Both the position numbers and the translations under genes were made by a program. Shown here piece after piece: positions 24,594 to 33,736 of a DNA stretch of 50,809 bases. Origin of the DNA: Lachnospiraceae bacterium (GTDB lineage: Bacteria; Bacillota; Clostridia; Lachnospirales; Lachnospiraceae); the NCBI GenBank assembly GCA_022774505.1, contig JALFLW010000016.1:1-50809 (forward strand). The letters are read 5' to 3'. The notes beneath the pieces were generated by a model that saw nothing but the letters and a program-made list of their open reading frames with translations, did not search any database and was not told where the DNA came from. The stretch's first letter is position 1, and each line of letters opens with the position of its first letter.

Positions 24594-26801
24594 TTATGCA
24601 TTCTTTTTGCTCATCTTTCTCTTCATTGTATACCAGAGTGTACCGGTAATACATACAGATGAATAAGCACCGCAGATAATACCTGCCATCAACGGAATCG
24701 CAAAATCTCTTACAGAATCTACACCAAGAATAGCCAGCATAAAGATCATAATAAAGGTGGTTATAGAAGTATTAATACTTCTTGTCAATGTCTGTGTGAT
24801 ACTGTCATCAACAATCTGATCCAGCACCTGGGAATCCTTACGTCCGTTCAGATTCTCACGGATACGGTCAAAGATGACAATTGTTGCATTGATGGAATAA
24901 CCGACGATTGTAAGCATACATGCGATGAATGTATTACCTACTGATATCTTGGAAACCGCATATACCAGAAGCACGATCGCACAATCGTGAAGCAACGCCA
25001 AAACAGCACTGCTGGCAAAGATCACATCCTTAAACCGGAACCAGATATAGAGCAGCATACAGATTGCCGCAATGATCACAGATACGATCGCATTTGTCTT
25101 CATCTCATCAGATACGGCAGCACTGATACTGTCATACTGAATATTCTTTTCTTTCACTTTAAACTTGTCTACTAACTGATTCGTAAGATCTGCTCTCTGA
25201 TCATCTGTAAGCTCGACTGTCTTTACAGATAATGTATTGCTTCCTGCTACATCAGAAATGACAACATCGTTAGATCCGCTTGTCTTGCTAAAGATTGTCT
25301 CTACATCTTTCTTAAGATCTGCATTGATCTTCTCTCCACTGTCAAAAGTGATATTGTAGGTTGTACCACCCAGGAAATCCAGACCATAATTCAGAATATG
25401 TCCGATCCTTCCTGTCTTATTAACAACAAGCATTACGATACATGCCAGGATCAATACGCCTGATATTGCAAAGAATTTCATTCTGTTTGCAACAAACGGA
25501 ATACGTTTTCTCGCTCCCTCAACACCAAAGTATTTTACATCATCAATACCCAGTACATACATTGCCTCCAACAGAAGCTTTGTGATAACAAGAGCTGTAA
25601 ACATAGACAGAATGATACCAATCGCCAATGTTGTTGCAAATCCCTTGATCGTACCTGAACCCTTCAGATAAAGTACAAATGCAGCGATCAAAGTCGTCAC
25701 GTTACCATCTACGATAGCAGATAACGCTTTATCGAAACCAAGCTTAATACTTGTCTGTACTGATTTGCCCTTTGCAAGCTCTTCCTTGATACGCGTGAAT
25801 ATGATAACATTCGCATCCACTGCCATACCTATATTCAGGATAATACCTGCCACACCCGGAAGTGTCAGTGTTACATTTAATACATTCAATACTACCAGCA
25901 TCAATACTAAGTAGAAAAGAAGTGCGATCGATGCAGCAAGACCCGGCAGTCTGTAGAAAACAACCATGAATAAAACAACCAGTGCAAATCCGATGGCACC
26001 TGCCAAAAGACTGGTATTGATCGCATCCAGACCAAGCTGTGCTCCTACTACCTGAGACTGTGCTTCCTTCAGCTCCAGCGGAAGTGCACCGATACGGATT
26101 CCTGCTGCAAGCTCCTCTGCCTCTGCAAAAGTCTTGAAGCTTCCTGAAATCTGTGCCTTGCCGTTCAGGATCTCACTCTGTACGGCTGGTGAAGAGAGCT
26201 CTTTTCCATCATATACAATGTATATTCTCTTCTTAGATGGAGCAGCCTCCTGCGTTGCAGCACCAAATTTCTTTGTTCCTTTTTTATTAAATGTAATATC
26301 AACAACATTCTCTTTGTTCTTTGTTGTCTCATCCTGAATGGTATTTGCCTCTGCATTTTTTACTTCAGAACCGGAACATATGATCTTACTCTTGTCATAT
26401 GTAACCGTACCATCCTTCTTTACTTTTACATCATCCTCTGAAACAAAATCAAGAGAACCTTCTTTACCAAGGCTCTTTAATACCTCTTCTGCATCCTCAA
26501 CGCCCGGGATATCTACCTCGATACGATTATCTCCCTGCTGTACAACAGAGGACTCTGTACTGTATACCTCCGCACGCTGCTGCATTTTCTGGATTGTATC
26601 TTTCATCTCTGTATCAGTAGGATTCTCCTTAACCGACTCATAAGTGATACTGACACCACCTGCCAGATCCAATCCAAGTCTGATGTTCTGTGCGCTTCCC
26701 TTATGGGCTGCTCCCAGACCGATCAGAGTTGTGTAACCACAAAATACGATTGCTGCAACAATTACAATTATTGTAAGCAATCCTTTCCTTTTGTTCTTCA
26801 T
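24594..26801 (-). CDS. secDF: Fused protein translocase subunit SecDF
   Basis: 735 aa, SecD (about 1-420) and SecF (about 430-735) joined in one chain, as in B. subtilis. It uses the proton gradient to complete protein export through SecYEG. RLGLDLAGGVSITYES (about 41-56) is the SecD D1 motif, and LDFLGGTTYNITFDSG (about 474-489) its SecF equivalent. Each half has one N-terminal membrane segment, an external domain and five clustered segments (twelve in total). ATG at 26801 with AAAGGAGA upstream. yajC, encoding another SecDF-associated subunit, lies 3 kb away on the same strand. Confidence 0.95.
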   Translation of the reverse strand: MKNKRKGLLTIIVIVAAIVFCGYTTLIGLGAAHKGSAQNIRLGLDLAGGVSITYESVKENPTDTEMKDTIQKMQQRAEVYSTESSVVQQGDNRIEVDIPGVEDAEEVLKSLGKEGSLDFVSEDDVKVKKDGTVTYDKSKIICSGSEVKNAEANTIQDETTKNKENVVDITFNKKGTKKFGAATQEAAPSKKRIYIVYDGKELSSPAVQSEILNGKAQISGSFKTFAEAEELAAGIRIGALPLELKEAQSQVVGAQLGLDAINTSLLAGAIGFALVVLFMVVFYRLPGLAASIALLFYLVLMLVVLNVLNVTLTLPGVAGIILNIGMAVDANVIIFTRIKEELAKGKSVQTSIKLGFDKALSAIVDGNVTTLIAAFVLYLKGSGTIKGFATTLAIGIILSMFTALVITKLLLEAMYVLGIDDVKYFGVEGARKRIPFVANRMKFFAISGVLILACIVMLVVNKTGRIGHILNYGLDFLGGTTYNITFDSGEKINADLKKDVETIFSKTSGSNDVVISDVAGSNTLSVKTVELTDDQRADLTNQLVDKFKVKEKNIQYDSISAAVSDEMKTNAIVSVIIAAICMLLYIWFRFKDVIFASSAVLALLHDCAIVLLVYAVSKISVGNTFIACMLTIVGYSINATIVIFDRIRENLNGRKDSQVLDQIVDDSITQTLTRSINTSITTFIMIFMLAILGVDSVRDFAIPLMAGIICGAYSSVCITGTLWYTMKRKMSKKNA

Positions 26802-26931
26802 TGCTACATATCTCCTTTAAATAACCTTTTTCGCAGATTTTCCATACAGCAAAGCATTTATTGCGCTCTGCTTCACCGTCTGCATTCATGAACAAAAATC
26901 CATACATGCATAAAAAACCACGTTAAATGAT

Positions 26932-26961
26932 ATTATAGCATAGTTGTTCAAGGCTTTGCAA
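26932..26961 (-). promoter_or_regulatory. Promoter for secDF
   Basis: On the minus strand, TTGCAA (26956-26961), an 18-bp spacer and TATAAT (26932-26937). The predicted leader is about 125 nt. A 68-codon frame overlaps the secDF start here, but it lacks a ribosome site. Confidence 0.65.
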
Positions 26962-27009
26962 GAGATTCCTTACATTTCTGCGATATTGCCTTTCCCACCT
27001 TCGTACTCT

Positions 27010-27900
27010 CTATTTTCCGCTGAAATATACTTTTCCGTTTTCAGCCTTAATCCCTTTATAATAAAGCAGTTCTTCAACCGTGACCAGCTGATATCCTTTC
27101 TTGCAAAGCTTTGGCACAAGTTTCTCAACGGCCTGTGCAGTACTTGGATACAGATCATGCATCAATATAATATCTCCATCCGTGATACTGTTACAGCGTT
27201 TTAATATCTTATTTTTATTTCTGCTTGCCCAGTCTTCGGTATCTACACTCCAGTAGATCATCGGAAGCTTGATGCTTTTTCTCATCTTATCATTTACATT
27301 TCCGTATGGCGGACGGAGCATGGTCGGATTTTCCCCTGTAATCTTTTTCATGACACGGAATGCTTTTTTCAGCTCGCGTCTTATCTGCTTTTTGCTCATT
27401 TTGCTGAGATCACCGTGATCATAAGTATGTGTGGCAATCTGATTTCCTTTGTCAAGGGCATTCTTCATGGTGTCTGCATACATATTGACCCTGTTTCCTA
27501 CCACAAAAAATGTAGCTCTGGAATCATGTTTCGCTAAAACTTTCACAATTCGATTCGTAACCTTATCATACGGACCGTCATCAAAAGTCAGTGCAACCAT
27601 CGGCTTCTCCGGATCCAGATCCTTACGGATATGTTCCACTGCAGGCGATGGCTTCGGTGATTCTGTCACCTGCACCTCTTGTTTTTTTTCTTTATGTGAT
27701 CCTTTTTTTTCATCTACAGAAGCCTCAATCTTTTTTTTGTCATCAGAAGCACTTCCCTGTCGGTTCAAACGTACTAACTGTATCCCCATGGCGATGATCA
27801 CAATTCCTAATATCACGGCTGCACTTACCAGGATTACAACGGAACGGTCATCCCCTCTTTTATTTCTCCGGTTATTCCCCCTCATATTTACTCTGCTCAT
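27010..27900 (-). CDS. Membrane-anchored polysaccharide deacetylase (NodB domain)
   Basis: 296 aa from the ATG at 27900, which has AGGTGAG 7 nt upstream; an in-frame GTG four codons earlier has none. Residues 8-45 include a basic start and one membrane segment, so the enzyme is anchored with its domain outside. A charged linker (about 45-90) precedes the NodB domain. Metal and catalytic motifs are present: ALTFDDGPYD, HTYDHGDL, RPPYGNVN, VDTEDW and ILMHDLY. Such enzymes remove acetyl groups from peptidoglycan or other surface glycans. The substrate is unknown. Confidence 0.9.
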   Translation of the reverse strand: MSRVNMRGNNRRNKRGDDRSVVILVSAAVILGIVIIAMGIQLVRLNRQGSASDDKKKIEASVDEKKGSHKEKKQEVQVTESPKPSPAVEHIRKDLDPEKPMVALTFDDGPYDKVTNRIVKVLAKHDSRATFFVVGNRVNMYADTMKNALDKGNQIATHTYDHGDLSKMSKKQIRRELKKAFRVMKKITGENPTMLRPPYGNVNDKMRKSIKLPMIYWSVDTEDWASRNKNKILKRCNSITDGDIILMHDLYPSTAQAVEKLVPKLCKKGYQLVTVEELLYYKGIKAENGKVYFSGK

Positions 27901-28058
27901 TCTCTTACTCACCTTTTTTCATTATTCAGTCATGCATTTTCGAGCTTTTTCTATCCCTTCATTTCGCACATTGACTATCATAACACAATCGTTTTTTTTT
28001 ATCATCACACAAACTTTACTTTTATGTTAAATAACTATTAAATCTTTCAATCGATATC

Positions 28059-28478
28059 TTAACTTTTATAGACAGCCGGTGCGATCATCCCTCCTATCAT
28101 GCCACTCACAGCGCAGATCAATCCGCTGCTTACCGTCTGAAAATCAAAATGCAGACCGGAGTGATATATTATTTTTCCTGCCAGTAATAACACAAAAAAA
28201 TAACTAACTCCAATCAAAACTCCCCATATAAACTTTTGTCTGCCTTTAATCTGACCTATCAAAAATCCTCCCACCAAAGACGATATCACATAAACAGAGA
28301 TCACTCCTCCCGCCACAAAATTGGGTGTCATCGCATTTTTTAACATAACCGCAGACAGGACCAGCAGGATCAATGCAGACAAAAGCAGCATTCCCGATAA
28401 AACCAAAAAGAAAGAAAGCATACTCCCTCGTTTTTTCATTTTTTCCACCAGAATCCTATTCAATTTATTATCTATCAT
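28059..28478 (-). CDS. TIGR04086-family membrane protein
   Basis: 139 aa with four hydrophobic segments (about 18-44, 52-74, 80-103 and 112-135) and Gly-rich helices (SSLVGGFLIGQIKGRQKF, SGMIGGMIAPAVY). This layout and the neighbourhood near yajC/tgt fit the clostridial TIGR04086 family, whose function is unknown. The ATG at 28478 lacks a clear ribosome site; an alternative at 28439 (MKKRGSML) has GGTGG upstream and would give 126 aa. Confidence 0.75.
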   Translation of the reverse strand: MIDNKLNRILVEKMKKRGSMLSFFLVLSGMLLLSALILLVLSAVMLKNAMTPNFVAGGVISVYVISSLVGGFLIGQIKGRQKFIWGVLIGVSYFFVLLLAGKIIYHSGLHFDFQTVSSGLICAVSGMIGGMIAPAVYKS

Positions 28479-28533
28479 ATGTCATTTTATGTTAGACTAT
28501 TCATAAGAATAAATTTAAAAGAGGTGTTCCTTT

Positions 28534-29385
28534 ATGAACTATATTGATCTGCATACCCATTCAAATGCCTCCGATGGTACCTGTACTCCTTCCGGGGTTG
28601 TACAAAGAGCTGTTCAAAAAGGGCTTGCGGCCATCGCCCTGACAGACCATGATACTGTATCCGGGATCGATGAGGCTGTGTCAGCTGCCTCCGATCTCCC
28701 CATCCGTCTTATTCCCGGCACAGAACTTTCTCTGGCTTATAAAAAGCAGGATATACATATCGTGGGACTTTTTATCGATCATCACAATAAAGCCTTTCGG
28801 GACATGACACATCTGCTGGTTGAACGCAGGATCCGGCGAAATCAGGAAATCATACGACGTTTCAATGCTGACGGCATTCCCGTCACCTACGATGAGCTCA
28901 CCGGCGGCAATCCGGATGCCGTGATCACCAGAGCACACTTTGCCCGCTATCTGGTGGATCACAACATTGTAAAAGCTCCAAGTGATGCTTTCAAGAAGTA
29001 TCTCGATCCGGGATGTCCATACTTTGTCCCCCGTGAATATATCCAACCAGAAGAGGGTATTGAAATAATCCGCAAAGCCGGCGGGGTGCCAATCCTTGCC
29101 CACCCCCTCCACTATAAGCTTCCCCGTCCTGAACTGGAGGCTCTGATCAGTCGTTTAAAGGAAGCAGGATTACTCGGAATCGAGGTGAAATATTCCAATC
29201 ATACAAAACAGGATGAGTATTATGTAAGTCAGCTTGCCGCACGTTTTCAACTGCTTCCAAGTGGCGGCTCCGATTTCCATGGAGCAAACAAGCCTGCCAT
29301 AGATATCGGTACCGGACGGGGCAGTCTTGCTGTTCCTTATGAATATCTCGAATGCCTTGCCGACCGCGTCGGATATGCATTATAA
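28534..29385 (+). CDS. PHP-domain phosphoesterase (YciV/RNase AM-like)
   Basis: 283 aa. Metal-binding PHP motifs: DLHTHSNASDGTCTPSG (about 4-20), IALTDHDTVSGID (35-47), IPGTELSL (61-68), HIVGLFIDHHN (75-85), PILAHPLHY (187-195), and GSDFHGAN (247-254). Relatives such as E. coli YciV hydrolyse 3',5'-nucleoside bisphosphates and act as 5'-3' exoribonuclease on short RNA; that activity is likely but not proven here. GAGGTG lies 8 nt before the ATG. A lone plus-strand gene between TIGR04086 and yajC. Confidence 0.88.
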   Translation: MNYIDLHTHSNASDGTCTPSGVVQRAVQKGLAAIALTDHDTVSGIDEAVSAASDLPIRLIPGTELSLAYKKQDIHIVGLFIDHHNKAFRDMTHLLVERRIRRNQEIIRRFNADGIPVTYDELTGGNPDAVITRAHFARYLVDHNIVKAPSDAFKKYLDPGCPYFVPREYIQPEEGIEIIRKAGGVPILAHPLHYKLPRPELEALISRLKEAGLLGIEVKYSNHTKQDEYYVSQLAARFQLLPSGGSDFHGANKPAIDIGTGRGSLAVPYEYLECLADRVGYAL

Positions 29386-29412
29386 AAGCACAATGTTTTG
29401 AAATATAAAGAA

Positions 29413-29458
29413 AAAAACAATCAGGAAACAGAGCTGTCTCTATCTCCTGATTGTTTTT
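29413..29458. terminator. Bidirectional terminator between the PHP gene and yajC
   Basis: Stem AAAAACAATCAGGA pairs with TCCTGATTGTTTTT around a loop with a smaller ACAG/CTGT pairing. It lies between the convergent stops at 29385 and 29523. Confidence 0.85.
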
Positions 29459-29522
29459 ATCTGTTATAAATCTTCCATGCAGACTTTTTCGACTATGCCA
29501 TAAAAGACTGTCCCTGCAGAAA

Positions 29523-29855
29523 TTATTTTGCTTCATTTCCCTGCTTATCAATCTCTACAATATTTTCTTTCTTCATCGGGATACGGCAGTTTTTATTATT
29601 TCCAAATTCTACGATCACTACCTCATCCATGATATCGATAACTACACCAAAAAAGCCGCTGGTAGTTAATACACTGTCTCCAACCTCAAGCGTTGTCAAG
29701 AGTGTGTCATGCTCTTTCTGCTGTTTCTTTTGCGGACGGATCGCAAAGAACCAGAAAATACCGATAATTGCCGCATAGATGATAACCATGCTGATCATTC
29801 CCTGTGCAGTGGAAGCTTTTCCACCGGATGTTGCTAATACACTTACTAAATTCAT
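29523..29855 (-). CDS. yajC: Preprotein translocase accessory subunit YajC
   Basis: 110 aa with one N-terminal membrane helix (about 17-38, MISMVIIYAAIIGIFWFFAI) and the family motif IRPQKKQQKEH right after it, then TTLEVGDSVLTTSGFFGVV. YajC associates with SecDF and helps export. The ATG at 29855 overlaps the tgt stop (ATGA), and GGAGG lies 7 nt upstream, so translation is coupled to tgt. Confidence 0.94.
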   Translation of the reverse strand: MNLVSVLATSGGKASTAQGMISMVIIYAAIIGIFWFFAIRPQKKQQKEHDTLLTTLEVGDSVLTTSGFFGVVIDIMDEVVIVEFGNNKNCRIPMKKENIVEIDKQGNEAK

Positions 29856-30982
29856 TTTAATTCCTCCATGCTTTCTAATTTCTTCTTTTTATATTCCTGG
29901 AAGCATCCCTTTTCAATCGCCTCCCGAATTTCTTCCATCAAATGATTATAGAACCATAAATTATGCGTCACCATACAGCGAAGCCCCAGCATCTCTTTTG
30001 CTTTCAAAAGATGTCGGATATATGCCCGGCTGTATCTTCTGCATACCGGACAGCCGCAGTCTTCATCTAAAGGTCTGTCATCCCGCTCATATCTGGCATT
30101 GAACAGATTCATCTTTCCATGGTTTGTATAGGCATGACCATGACGACCATTCCGGGCCGGATATACACAATCAAAAAAGTCTACACCACGTTCCACGGAT
30201 TCCAGTATATTCTGTGGTGTCCCAACTCCCATCAGGTATGTCGGTTTGTCTTCCGGCAGATAATCTATGGTTTTCTCGATCACCTCATACATCTGTGCGT
30301 GAGTCTCTCCCACTGCCAGTCCGCCAAACGCATATCCATCCAGATCCATATCCGAGATTTTCTTTGCATGCTCTATACGGATATCCTGAAACGTACCTCC
30401 CTGATTGATACCAAACAACATCTGCTTCGGATTTAATGTCTCTTCCAGACTGTTTAACCGTTTCATCTCTTTTTGGCAGCGTTGCAGCCATCGCGTAGTT
30501 CTATCTACAGAATCCTGCATATACTTCCTCGTAGCCGGATGTGGCGGACACTCGTCAAATGCCATAGCGATCGTCGAAGCAAGATGAGATTGTATCTGCA
30601 TACTCTCCTCCGGTCCCATAAATATACGATGTCCATCTATATGAGAATTAAAGTAAACTCCCTCTTCCTTGATCTTTCGAAGTCCGGCCAGTGAAAATAC
30701 CTGAAATCCGCCGGAATCCGTAAGCACCGGTCTGTCCCACACAGCAAACTTCCGTATGCCGCCCATATCATATACCACATCATCTCCCGGTCTCACATGA
30801 AGATGATATGTATTGCATAGCATGATCTGTGTCTCGATCTCCTCCAGATCTCTGGTAGATACAGCCCCCTTTATCGCCCCAATTGTTCCGACATTCATGA
30901 AAACCGGGGTTTCCACCGTTCCATGAACAGTCTCGAGCCGGGCACGTTTTGCTTTTCCATCCTTACATAATATCTTGTACAT
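29852..30982 (-). CDS. tgt: Queuine tRNA-ribosyltransferase
   Basis: 376 aa from the ATG at 30982 (MYKILCKDGKAKRARLE). GGAGG is 11 nt upstream, a little far; the ATG six codons earlier lacks any site. Tgt exchanges guanine-34 of certain tRNAs for a queuosine precursor. Nucleophile Asp lies in TDSGGFQVFSL (about 88-98) and the second Asp in FFDCVYPARNGRHG (about 260-273). Zinc ligands are in CGCPVC and the downstream His of MVTHNLWFYNHLM. queA and the ruv genes, its frequent partners, are not adjacent here. Confidence 0.96.
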   Translation of the reverse strand: MYKILCKDGKAKRARLETVHGTVETPVFMNVGTIGAIKGAVSTRDLEEIETQIMLCNTYHLHVRPGDDVVYDMGGIRKFAVWDRPVLTDSGGFQVFSLAGLRKIKEEGVYFNSHIDGHRIFMGPEESMQIQSHLASTIAMAFDECPPHPATRKYMQDSVDRTTRWLQRCQKEMKRLNSLEETLNPKQMLFGINQGGTFQDIRIEHAKKISDMDLDGYAFGGLAVGETHAQMYEVIEKTIDYLPEDKPTYLMGVGTPQNILESVERGVDFFDCVYPARNGRHGHAYTNHGKMNLFNARYERDDRPLDEDCGCPVCRRYSRAYIRHLLKAKEMLGLRCMVTHNLWFYNHLMEEIREAIEKGCFQEYKKKKLESMEELK

Positions 30983-31054
30983 TTCAGGAACATCCTCCAT
31001 TACTGCTTACTGCATATCTATCTCAGCGATAATAGCACTCGTTGACTGTCTCTG

Positions 31055-31519
31055 TCAATATCTCCGAAATAAATCTAATAAGAATTTAACAATTAGCACG
31101 ATCACAATGACCGGGATTACAACCGTGATCGTAAATTTCAATACAAATATGAGCACAGCTCCCACGATCACAGCGATTGAAAGCAGCATAACATAATGAA
31201 ACAGCTTATCATACCATTTTACACCGGAATCCCCCGCTGCATCCTGATAAGGATTATCCCCACGGCTCTCACGACTGTATTCATTTCTCGCCTGCTCTTT
31301 ATAAAAATCTGCCATCGGTCCCTTTGCGGCAGTGAATGAGTCGATCAGAGTCCTGGCGATCAGTCTCGGATCCCCTAATTCCTCACAGGTCTCTCTTTCG
31401 CTCTTGCCACTCTCCTGAAAATACGAATCATAAAACCGAATATTTTCCTCAATATCCTGTACCGGAATATTCCCCTCTAAAGCACTCCTCAATTCTGATA
31501 GAAATTCATGCTTTGTCAT
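31055..31519 (-). CDS. HAAS/DUF1700-family membrane protein
   Basis: 154 aa. The N-terminal part, MTKHEFLSELRSAL with DIEENIRFYDSYFQE and ELGDPRLIARTLID (about 1-60), is the helical HAAS domain. Two closely packed hydrophobic segments lie at about 108-150. Members are thought to be anti-sigma-like or signalling proteins, normally encoded with a PadR-type regulator and a DUF4097 protein; neither is here. ATG at 31519 with GGAGG upstream. It follows fba, beyond a hairpin. Confidence 0.85.
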   Translation of the reverse strand: MTKHEFLSELRSALEGNIPVQDIEENIRFYDSYFQESGKSERETCEELGDPRLIARTLIDSFTAAKGPMADFYKEQARNEYSRESRGDNPYQDAAGDSGVKWYDKLFHYVMLLSIAVIVGAVLIFVLKFTITVVIPVIVIVLIVKFLLDLFRRY

Positions 31520-31539
31520 CCTCTATCCTCCATTATAGA

Positions 31540-31581
31540 AACAACTTTGCAGCCTGTATAAATACAGACTGCAAAGCTGTT
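31540..31581 (-). terminator. Hairpin terminator after fba
   Basis: A near-perfect stem of about 20 bp (CTTTGCAG with CTGCAAAG and inner CTGTAT with ATACAG) is followed on the minus strand by TCTATAA. The T run is weak, so some read-through to the DUF1700 gene is likely. Confidence 0.65.
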
Positions 31582-31640
31582 ATCATCCATGTGCGGCAAA
31601 TACCATCATCCGCCGTCCCCACATATTCGTTTTATAGATC

Positions 31641-32510
31641 TTAGTTGAAAGCTTTTCCAACAGATCCGAAAAGTTCCATCTTCTCTTTAACAGTAGCCTT
31701 GATCGCCTCTGCACCAGGAGCAAGAAGCTTACGAGGATCAAATCCCTTACCCTCAAGATCCTTTCCTTCTTCAATATACTTACGTGTAGCTTCCTGGAAT
31801 GCAAGCTGGCACTCTGTGTTTACATTGATCTTTGCAACACCAAGAGAAATTGCTTTCTTGATCATATCTGCAGGAATGCCTGTACCACCGTGAAGTACGA
31901 GAGGCATATCACCTGTCTTTGCCTGGATCGCATCCAGTGTCTCAAAGCTCAGTCCTGCCCAGTTCTCAGGGTATTTACCATGAATATTTCCGATACCTGC
32001 TGCAAGCATTGTAACACCAAGGTCTGCAACTTTCTTACACTCCTCAGGATCTGCACATTCACCTGCACCGATGACACCATCTTCCTCGCCACCGATAGAG
32101 CCAACCTCTGCCTCCAAAGAGAGACCAAGGATATTGCAGGCATTAACAAGCTCTGTTGTTTTCTGTACATTCTCATCAATAGGAAGGCTGGATCCGTCAA
32201 ACATGATAGAAGAGAATCCTGCATTGATACAAGCCTTAGCTCCCTCGAAAGAACCATGATCAAGATGAAGAGCTACAGGAACAGTGATGTTAAGCTCCTC
32301 GAGCATGCCCTTAACCATACCAACAATCGTCTTATAACCACACATATACTTTCCTGCACCCTCAGATACACCAAGGATAACCGGTGACTCAAGCTCCTGT
32401 GCTGTCTGAAGAATAGACTTTGTCCACTCCAGGTTGTTGATATTAAACTGACCTACTGCATAGTGACCTGCTTTTGCTTTTGTAAGCATTTCTTTTGCTG
32501 ATACTAACAT
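31641..32510 (-). CDS. fba: Class II fructose-1,6-bisphosphate aldolase
   Basis: 289 aa. Zinc-dependent glycolytic aldolase, splitting fructose bisphosphate into two triose phosphates. Metal ligands: HLDHGS (about 82-87), the Glu in EAEVGSIGGEEDG (about 132-144), HGKYPEN (about 174) and LHGGTGIP (about 201-208). The active-site stretch GVAKINVNTECQ is present. Start MLVSAKEMLTKAKAGHYAVG with GGAGG 9 nt upstream. It is monocistronic or extends into the DUF1700 gene. Confidence 0.96.
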   Translation of the reverse strand: MLVSAKEMLTKAKAGHYAVGQFNINNLEWTKSILQTAQELESPVILGVSEGAGKYMCGYKTIVGMVKGMLEELNITVPVALHLDHGSFEGAKACINAGFSSIMFDGSSLPIDENVQKTTELVNACNILGLSLEAEVGSIGGEEDGVIGAGECADPEECKKVADLGVTMLAAGIGNIHGKYPENWAGLSFETLDAIQAKTGDMPLVLHGGTGIPADMIKKAISLGVAKINVNTECQLAFQEATRKYIEEGKDLEGKGFDPRKLLAPGAEAIKATVKEKMELFGSVGKAFN

Positions 32511-32570
32511 AATCCTAATCCTCCATTTGTATAATTCACTAAAAACCTCAATTCGTTGCTATTATATACC

Positions 32571-32590
32571 ATTTTTTTTTAAAATGGAAT
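32571..32590 (-). promoter_or_regulatory. Symmetric T/A tract in the fba promoter region
   Basis: CCATTTT and AAAATGG flank a T run. On the minus strand a TATAAT hexamer follows at once (32562-32567), with only a poor -35 (TTCCAT) at the expected 17-bp spacing. The palindrome therefore occupies the promoter core of fba. Confidence 0.4.
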
Positions 32591-32607
32591 AGCAATTCTA
32601 TAAAATA

Positions 32608-33453
32608 TTAATGAAATAACGCTTTGATCTCTTTCATATGACTCATTGCCTGATCATATCCTGCCTGCCAGGACCGTCGCAGTACCTTCACATCTTTTTC
32701 CAGACTCTTCAGGGGAACATCCGGGCGCAGGATCACTGCCCGTTCCTGTTTTTCCAGTTCTTCGCATATTTTTACGGAGCGATTGTATTTTTTATAACGA
32801 TTCACCACGGCCCGTGCGATCGCCGGATATTTCTTTTCGATACTGCGGGCGATCAGAATATCCGAACGACGGCATGACTTAATATATCCCTTAGGTCTCG
32901 TAAGAACAATTAATACCTTTTCATTTCCATCCGATAAGACCTTATCAATAGGGATCGGATTCGACAATCCCCCATCAAAATATTCCCTGCCGTAAATAAC
33001 TGCCGGAGGGATGATCCCCGGTAATGCACAGGTGCCATGAAAAACCTCAAAATCCTCATCAATATCTTTTTGTGAAAAATATTGCACATGCCCTGTTTCT
33101 GCATCGGTGGTAACGGATATAAACCGGCCATCATATTTTCGGAAGGTTTCCATATCAAAAGGAACATGGATATTGGGAATGTCCCGAAATGCAAACTGTA
33201 TTCCGAACATACTCCGCTCCTTCAGCAGATTTCTCTTTCCCATATATCTCTTATCATTGCGATACTTTTCCAAGACCTCAATATTGCGTCCCCGCTGTCT
33301 GGATATATAAGAGGCGGCATCTGCACTTCCTGCGGACACGCCAATACAATACGGAAACATAATATCCTCATCCAGCAAAGCATCCATCACACCACAGCTG
33401 AATACCGGGCGGAAGGTCCCTCCTTCAAACAGAACTGCCGGCATATCTACCAT
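32608..33453 (-). CDS. Patatin-like phospholipase family protein
   Basis: 281 aa from the ATG at 33453 (MVDMPAVLFEGGTFRPVFSC). A second ATG three codons later is possible, and an upstream GTG at 33477 has no good site. Serine-hydrolase motifs: oxyanion loop EGGTFRPVFSCG, nucleophile GVSAGSAD (about 38-45) and the catalytic Asp in YFDGGLSNPIPID (about 155-167). The usual GGGxRG loop is replaced by GGTFRP. The family resembles YjjU-type lipid esterases of the cytosol. Substrate unknown. Confidence 0.88.
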   Translation of the reverse strand: MVDMPAVLFEGGTFRPVFSCGVMDALLDEDIMFPYCIGVSAGSADAASYISRQRGRNIEVLEKYRNDKRYMGKRNLLKERSMFGIQFAFRDIPNIHVPFDMETFRKYDGRFISVTTDAETGHVQYFSQKDIDEDFEVFHGTCALPGIIPPAVIYGREYFDGGLSNPIPIDKVLSDGNEKVLIVLTRPKGYIKSCRRSDILIARSIEKKYPAIARAVVNRYKKYNRSVKICEELEKQERAVILRPDVPLKSLEKDVKVLRRSWQAGYDQAMSHMKEIKALFH

Positions 33454-33526
33454 CCTTTCCCGCCTTCTGTCGATCACTCTTCAAAAAGCATTCATTGATC
33501 AAACATCCACTGCTTTCCACAATTGC

Positions 33527-33736
33527 CTACTCTACGGAGATTACCTTGTAATCCTGCTCCTCAACCGCTTTGGAAAGCACATCATCTGCTACATCTTTTT
33601 CCAGTGTTACCACTGCGGTCCCCTCCTCATGGCTTGCCTGAGCTTCTTTCACACCATCAATCGCCTCTAATGCTTTCTTTACATGTGCCTCACAATGTCC
33701 ACACATCATTCCTTCAATCTTGATCGTCTTTGTCAT
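33527..33736 (-). CDS. copZ: Possible separate copper chaperone CopZ from an internal start in copA
   Basis: The last 69 codons of copA begin with an ATG (33736) preceded by AAGGAGG and an 8-nt spacer, the strongest ribosome site in the region. The product (MTKTIKIEGMMCGHCEAHVK) is a standard CopZ in length and sequence, with CxxC at 12-15. It may be made on its own as well as within CopA. An ancestral copA-copZ pair that lost the copA stop codon would look like this. The E. coli copA gene also yields a chaperone, by frameshifting, so dual output is not without precedent. Confidence 0.6.
   Translation of the reverse strand: MTKTIKIEGMMCGHCEAHVKKALEAIDGVKEAQASHEEGTAVVTLEKDVADDVLSKAVEEQDYKVISVE

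Noticed and set aside
26701-26907. A 68-codon frame overlapping the secDF start, considered as a secretion-monitor leader peptide of the SecM/VemP kind.
   Set aside because: No ribosome site precedes it, and it has no signal-like or arrest-like features; the second half is simply the secDF reading frame shifted.
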